Source: an uncultured Caryophanales bacterium (lineage in GTDB: Bacteria; Bacillota_I; Bacilli_A; RFN20; CAG-826). Taken from it: a stretch of DNA of 16,066 nucleotides. This document shows, piece by piece, positions 13,078 to 16,066 of this stretch (its first letter is position 1; each line of letters begins with the position of its first letter). A program made the translations under genes and the position numbers. The stretch is from positions 1-16,066 of the forward strand of contig CAMJEC010000014.1 in NCBI GenBank assembly GCA_946404585.1, in the 5' to 3' direction. The notes under the pieces are model-generated. The model was not told the origin of the DNA and did not search any database. It worked only from the letters and a program-made list of their open reading frames with translations.

Positions 13078-14806
13078 TAGCGGTACCTGTATCCTCTACG
13101 TGCATACGCTTAAAGATGGCGTTAGCTTCGTGATAAACTTTGACGAATTCACCTTTATAGAATTCTTGTTCAAGAGCACTTAATTGTTGATGGACATCAT
13201 CTTGATGATTTCTATCTCTATTAGCATAGACAATGGCGGATTCTGCGAGTTGCATTTCTCTGAACTTGTTTTCGATTTCATCGAATAAGGCACTAGCACT
13301 TCCTTTTAAGGTAGCAACCTTTTCATTGATTTCATCAACAGCGATTGGTTGAACTTTAATGGCCTTGTCAATTTCATTTAATAAGTCATAGCAATCCTCA
13401 ATACGCACATGATATGGTTCAGAGAACTCTGGAATAGCGATTTCTCTAAGTAAGCTTTCTTCTTGTTTGAGACGATAATAATAAACGAACACTAGAGTGT
13501 AGGCTTCTTCACTGCTGGTCTTTAAGAACTCAATATATTGTTTGAATTCTTCCATACCTTCTTTAGCGGTGGCATATTGGTTATTTAATTCATCGAGTTT
13601 GCCTTTTAAGGTAGAGTATGGTTGTTTTAAAGAACTATGAACATAGTTATCTAAGGACTGTTTGGTGGTACCTAAAGAGTTCATAGTTTGTTTTAAGGCT
13701 TCGACCTTTTCTTTACGGTCATCGGTCACAACGTATGTACGATAAAGTTCAGGTAATAAAGAGCAGATCTTTAAGAATGATTTTTCTAAATCAACAACGT
13801 TTTGATAGATTTCTTCATTGTGTGCTTCAAAGAAGTTCTTATCATTTTGTTCGTTATTTAAGAGTTCTCTCATCTCTTCAATTTCACTTTGAAGAGCGTC
13901 TAAAGATTCCATGATATTACCGATTTGTAACTTTGTTAAACGAGTACGGATGATATTTAAATCATTGTTCCATTCCCCTAACTTTGTTTGGAAAGCAAGG
14001 TTATATAATGGTAAGCCTTGTGCTTCTAATACTTCATAGTCTTTTTTTAAAACTTCGATTTTTTCTGGAATAACTGTATTCACTAAGATACAGAGATTTG
14101 GTAATTGACTTAAAGCACTTTCTAAAGCGGTCACTACTTTAGAGATAGTAGGTAATAAACCTTGAGCGTCATCATATTCCGCACTTTCGATATGTGTTTC
14201 AAATTCCACGAACATTTGATCGAGTTTATCAAATACTTGGTTAATGGAGGAGCTGACTAAATCTAAGTCAGAGCTATTAGCATAGAATGTTTGTTTAACA
14301 CGTCTATAGTTTTCTTTGAGTTTAAGAATGGATTGACGAGAATCTTCTTCTGGTTTGATTAATGTATATAAGTCATTATCTAAAGCATTGACTTTATCTT
14401 CGAAGACTTTCATCGCTTTCTTAGTGTCACCGATAACAGTCTTAATATTTTTGAACTGCTTATTACTAATAAGAGCGTTTAATTGTTTAAGCATAGATTC
14501 TGCGAATTTATCATCGTTTTCATAGATTTCTTTAAATCTACGAGAGAACTTTTCATGCTTATCAACATAAAGTAAGTTTGTTCGAGAAATGATTTCTAAA
14601 CGATGGATGTATTGGGAGTCTTGACCAATTAAAAGAGCATCAAGATAGGAGTATTTCTTTTGTAATTCTCTGACTTGGTGTTTGATTCTATTTCTAGAAA
14701 TAACAAAGTGATAAAGAAGGAAAAGCAAAACACCGAGCACTATCGCGCCACCAATAGAAGCGGCAATAATGGCAACTTGTTCACCAGTAGAAAGAAGTAT
14801 ATGCAT
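13070..14806 (-). CDS. ezrA: Septation ring formation regulator EzrA
   Basis: 578 aa from ATG 14806; B. subtilis EzrA is about 562. It is a membrane protein that binds FtsZ and tunes Z-ring assembly and division. There is one N-terminal membrane helix (about 10-34, VAIIAASIGGAIVLGVLLFL), followed by a long cytoplasmic helical and coiled-coil rod without Cys clusters or enzyme motifs. The rod matches the spectrin-like EzrA fold. AAGGAGG (14822-14816) lies 9 nt before ATG 14806, which decides the start over an in-frame ATG at 14857. It is the first gene of ezrA-nifS-thiI. A weak promoter with TAGAAT (14869-14864) may lie upstream. Its presence implies FtsZ-based division. Confidence 0.88.
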   Translation of the reverse strand: MHILLSTGEQVAIIAASIGGAIVLGVLLFLLYHFVISRNRIKHQVRELQKKYSYLDALLIGQDSQYIHRLEIISRTNLLYVDKHEKFSRRFKEIYENDDKFAESMLKQLNALISNKQFKNIKTVIGDTKKAMKVFEDKVNALDNDLYTLIKPEEDSRQSILKLKENYRRVKQTFYANSSDLDLVSSSINQVFDKLDQMFVEFETHIESAEYDDAQGLLPTISKVVTALESALSQLPNLCILVNTVIPEKIEVLKKDYEVLEAQGLPLYNLAFQTKLGEWNNDLNIIRTRLTKLQIGNIMESLDALQSEIEEMRELLNNEQNDKNFFEAHNEEIYQNVVDLEKSFLKICSLLPELYRTYVVTDDRKEKVEALKQTMNSLGTTKQSLDNYVHSSLKQPYSTLKGKLDELNNQYATAKEGMEEFKQYIEFLKTSSEEAYTLVFVYYYRLKQEESLLREIAIPEFSEPYHVRIEDCYDLLNEIDKAIKVQPIAVDEINEKVATLKGSASALFDEIENKFREMQLAESAIVYANRDRNHQDDVHQQLSALEQEFYKGEFVKVYHEANAIFKRMHVEDTGTANG

Positions 14807-14953
14807 AAAAGGAAGCCTCCTTGATAATTGACTAATAAAACATATGGCTAAAGCCACACTATTATTCTAGCGAATTTCACCCTCGAGTTAAAAGCATTTT
14901 TAAGAAATATTCTATTTATTAAAGATAGCAAGATATAAATCATTAACTAAAAT

Positions 14954-14982
14954 TTGCATTTTCTTTAGCAGTTTTCTATATT
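14954..14982 (+). promoter_or_regulatory. Promoter of the three-gene small membrane protein cluster
   Basis: TTGCAT (14954-14959), 17-nt spacer, TATATT (14977-14982). The transcript would start near 14989, leaving a leader of about 107 nt. Confidence 0.6.
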
Positions 14983-14999
14983 TAATGTGTCTAATAAGT

Positions 15000-15064
15000 G
15001 AGAGGCAAAAAGCCACGAATGATATCGATAATTAATGGTCTCTCTAGTGTTATAGATTTATAAC
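15000..15064 (+). promoter_or_regulatory. Structured leader of the small membrane protein cluster
   Basis: Two inverted repeats occur in the leader. GAGAGGC (15000-15006) pairs with GTCTCTC (15038-15044, one G-U). GTTATA (15049-15054) pairs with TATAAC (15059-15064) around GATT. Neither has a T run and the SD (GGAAGGA, about 15080) is outside them. No known riboswitch was recognised. Confidence 0.35.
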
Positions 15065-15095
15065 CTACTTAACCACTAAAGGAAGGAACAATACT

Positions 15096-15392
15096 ATGGG
15101 ATTTGTATTTGCATTATTCTATCCGTTTCTGATTATCATATACGCACTTCTAGCGGGTGCGTTGATCGCCTCTTTAATCGTATTTATTAACAATATGAGA
15201 AATGGCGTCGCTAATAAATGGCCCACAAAAAATTTAGTGGGTGCTATTATAGCGGGCATTATCTTTGTTATGGCCTTAACTACCACGATGATTGTTATCT
15301 ATCACACTACTGGATTGTTCTCAGTTGGTTCTCCAGCTTCTAATCCATCTTCAAGTGCCGCTGCCATTGCTTTGATGGCTATTAATCTATAG
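15096..15392 (+). CDS. Small two-helix membrane protein with Ser-rich outer tail (tandem family, copy 1)
   Basis: 98 aa; no known family recognised. Helix 1 is about 5-31 (FALFYPFLIIIYALLAGALI). A positively charged loop NNMRNGVANKWPTKN (32-46) is predicted cytoplasmic. Helix 2 is about 47-72. A tail of about 26 residues (PASNPSSSAAAIALMAINL) is predicted outside by the positive-inside rule, with a Ser linker and a short hydrophobic end. The NKWPTKNL loop motif recurs as NHWPKRNI in copy 3 and NKWKRGLL in copy 2, which marks the three genes as related. GGAAGGA precedes ATG 15096. Copy 2 starts 18 nt after the stop. Confidence 0.75.
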   Translation: MGFVFALFYPFLIIIYALLAGALIASLIVFINNMRNGVANKWPTKNLVGAIIAGIIFVMALTTTMIVIYHTTGLFSVGSPASNPSSSAAAIALMAINL

Positions 15393-15410
15393 AAAGGTGT
15401 TATAAAGCTT

Positions 15411-15626
15411 ATGATGTCAGGACTTGGAACTGCACTAGGCAACTTAATAATGATTTTCACCGGTGTTTTGCTTATTCCTGCTATAGCGGTATTCATCGTT
15501 TTATTAATACGGTGTATTAAGAATAAATGGAAAAGAGGATTGCTTGCACCATTTATTGTTGTTTCGATAGTTATAACAATCATTATTATTTGTGAAGTTT
15601 CTTATCTCATTGATATGATGTTTTAA
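15411..15626 (+). CDS. Small two-helix membrane protein (tandem family, copy 2)
   Basis: 71 aa, the shortest of the three. Helix 1 is about 10-33 (GNLIMIFTGVLLIPAIAVFI), the basic loop is RCIKNKWKRGLL (34-45), and helix 2 is about 46-66. It lacks the Ser-rich tail of copies 1 and 3. GAAAGGTG lies about 11 nt before ATG 15411; the next codon is also ATG, so the start could be 15414. It sits between its two larger relatives on the same strand and is probably in the same transcript. A pore, toxin-like peptide or membrane scaffold are all possible; nothing in the sequence decides. Confidence 0.68.
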   Translation: MMSGLGTALGNLIMIFTGVLLIPAIAVFIVLLIRCIKNKWKRGLLAPFIVVSIVITIIIICEVSYLIDMMF

Positions 15627-15666
15627 AATAATTGCGATTAAATCATAAAAATAGTAGAGGATAGGC

Positions 15667-16008
15667 ATGGGATTTATTGGAGCATTCTTTATTACCATCC
15701 TCATCGGCATCTTTGGTGTACTAGTCTGGATTGCATTAGCACTCATCGTTTTAGCAATCCTTTTTATTTTTATTCCATGCTTAATCATCGCCATTGTTAG
15801 TTTAGTTAGAGGTATCAAGAATCATTGGCCAAAGAGAAATATTATTCCTCTTGCTATTACTGGCCCAATCTCTATATTGTTCCTTCTTGCAATCACGATC
15901 TTTTTAATTGCGGCGCTTGTCGTTTATTTAACGAATCCATCTTTTGCATCTAGCAGTAGCAGTTCCGCTCAAATAGTTAGCACTATCAATCTTTTGCTAA
16001 TGCAATAA
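15667..16008 (+). CDS. Small membrane protein with Ser-rich tail (tandem family, copy 3)
   Basis: 113 aa. A long hydrophobic stretch (1-47) could be one or two helices, followed by the basic loop LVRGIKNHWPKRNI (46-59) and a helix at about 60-88. The tail NPSFASSSSSSAQIVSTINLLLMQ is a Ser linker plus a short hydrophobic end, like copy 1. The MGF N-terminus is also shared with copy 1. SD AGAGG (15656-15660) lies 6 nt before ATG 15667. The gap to copy 2 is 40 nt with no terminator seen. Function unknown. Confidence 0.75.
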   Translation: MGFIGAFFITILIGIFGVLVWIALALIVLAILFIFIPCLIIAIVSLVRGIKNHWPKRNIIPLAITGPISILFLLAITIFLIAALVVYLTNPSFASSSSSSAQIVSTINLLLMQ

Positions 16009-16014
16009 AACTTA

Positions 16015-16053
16015 GGACACCGAATGGGAATCCTCGGTTGTTCAACTGCCGAG
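16015..16053 (+). other. GC-richer segment with mutually exclusive hairpins at the window end
   Basis: ACCGA (16019-16023) can pair with TCGGT (16034-16038), or CTCGG (16033-16037) can pair with CCGAG (16049-16053). The two pairings share TCGG and exclude each other. No T run follows within the window. This could be the start of a structured RNA or riboswitch continuing past 16066, but I do not recognise a family. Confidence 0.35.
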
Positions 16054-16066
16054 ATGAAAATGAGCC

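Larger units (their letters stand above)
14858..15095. other. Divergent intergenic region with the promoter and leader of the small membrane gene cluster
   Basis: Apart from the promoter at 14954-14982 and leader structure at 15000-15064, I see no gene or RNA family in this stretch. The part next to ezrA (14858-14950) is AT-rich and featureless except for a weak TAGAAT. Confidence 0.5.

Noticed and set aside
14807..14857. 17-residue extension of EzrA from ATG 14857
   Set aside because: The strong AAGGAGG at 14816-14822 is correctly spaced for ATG 14806, which gives the typical N-terminal anchor.
15302..15818. Minus-strand open frames opposite the small membrane protein genes
   Set aside because: They lie antisense to genes with good SDs and related proteins and have no start signals of their own.
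1..16066. CRISPR array, tRNA or rRNA gene, transposon
   Set aside because: No regularly spaced repeats, no cloverleaf or rRNA-like segment, and no transposase or integrase motifs were seen on either strand.

Overview
The window looks like chromosome of a low-GC, Gram-positive-derived bacterium of the Bacilli/Mycoplasmatota type, possibly an RF39-, Izemoplasma- or Acholeplasma-like lineage. It is AT-rich, has strong GGAGG Shine-Dalgarno sites, encodes Trp with TGG, and uses TGA as an ordinary stop (nifS). That argues against the code-4 Mycoplasma/Spiroplasma groups. The gene set is a compressed version of blocks that are also close together in Bacillus subtilis: mutM-coaE, dnaB-dnaI, pfkA, thrS, infC-rpmI-rplT and ezrA-nifZ-thiI. 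The taxonomic placement is inference; no rRNA gene is present.

Layout: (1) 1-738 (+) holds the end of a MutM zinc-finger domain running without a stop into dephospho-CoA kinase (CoaE). It converges on and overlaps dnaI. (2) dnaB-dnaI (-, 2894-683) encode primosome/helicase-loading proteins, with overlapping genes and a terminator that lies inside coaE. (3) 2962-3084 is a divergent control region with four consensus DnaA boxes in two inverted pairs around a ~90% AT core; it is either a DnaA-regulated promoter or a replication-origin-like element. (4) pfkA and thrS (+) follow. ThrRS lacks its N-terminal TGS domain, and its leader carries a small hairpin that touches the SD and shows a UGU (Thr anticodon) loop. 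(5) 6003-8682 is an accessory insert between thrS and infC. It contains a BspA-like leucine-rich-repeat lipoprotein, a two-helix membrane protein and an orphan XRE-type regulator. The lipoprotein gene is bracketed by repeated terminator/promoter modules. (6) 8717-10064 is the infC-rpmI-rplT operon with a textbook L20-type attenuator leader and a non-canonical infC start. (7) 10064-14806 (-) holds a CDP-alcohol phosphatidyltransferase with its own near-leaderless promoter, then the tightly overlapping ezrA-nifS(nifZ)-thiI operon. (8) 14954-16066 (+) has a promoter, a structured leader and three tandem related small membrane proteins sharing an N-[KH]-W-[PK] loop. The window ends in a GC-richer segment with mutually exclusive hairpins.

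The core genes cover CoA synthesis, replication initiation, glycolysis, translation, tRNA thiolation, phospholipid synthesis and cell division. The least explained parts are the small membrane protein cluster, the accessory insert, and three regulatory regions (DnaA boxes, thrS leader, window end).
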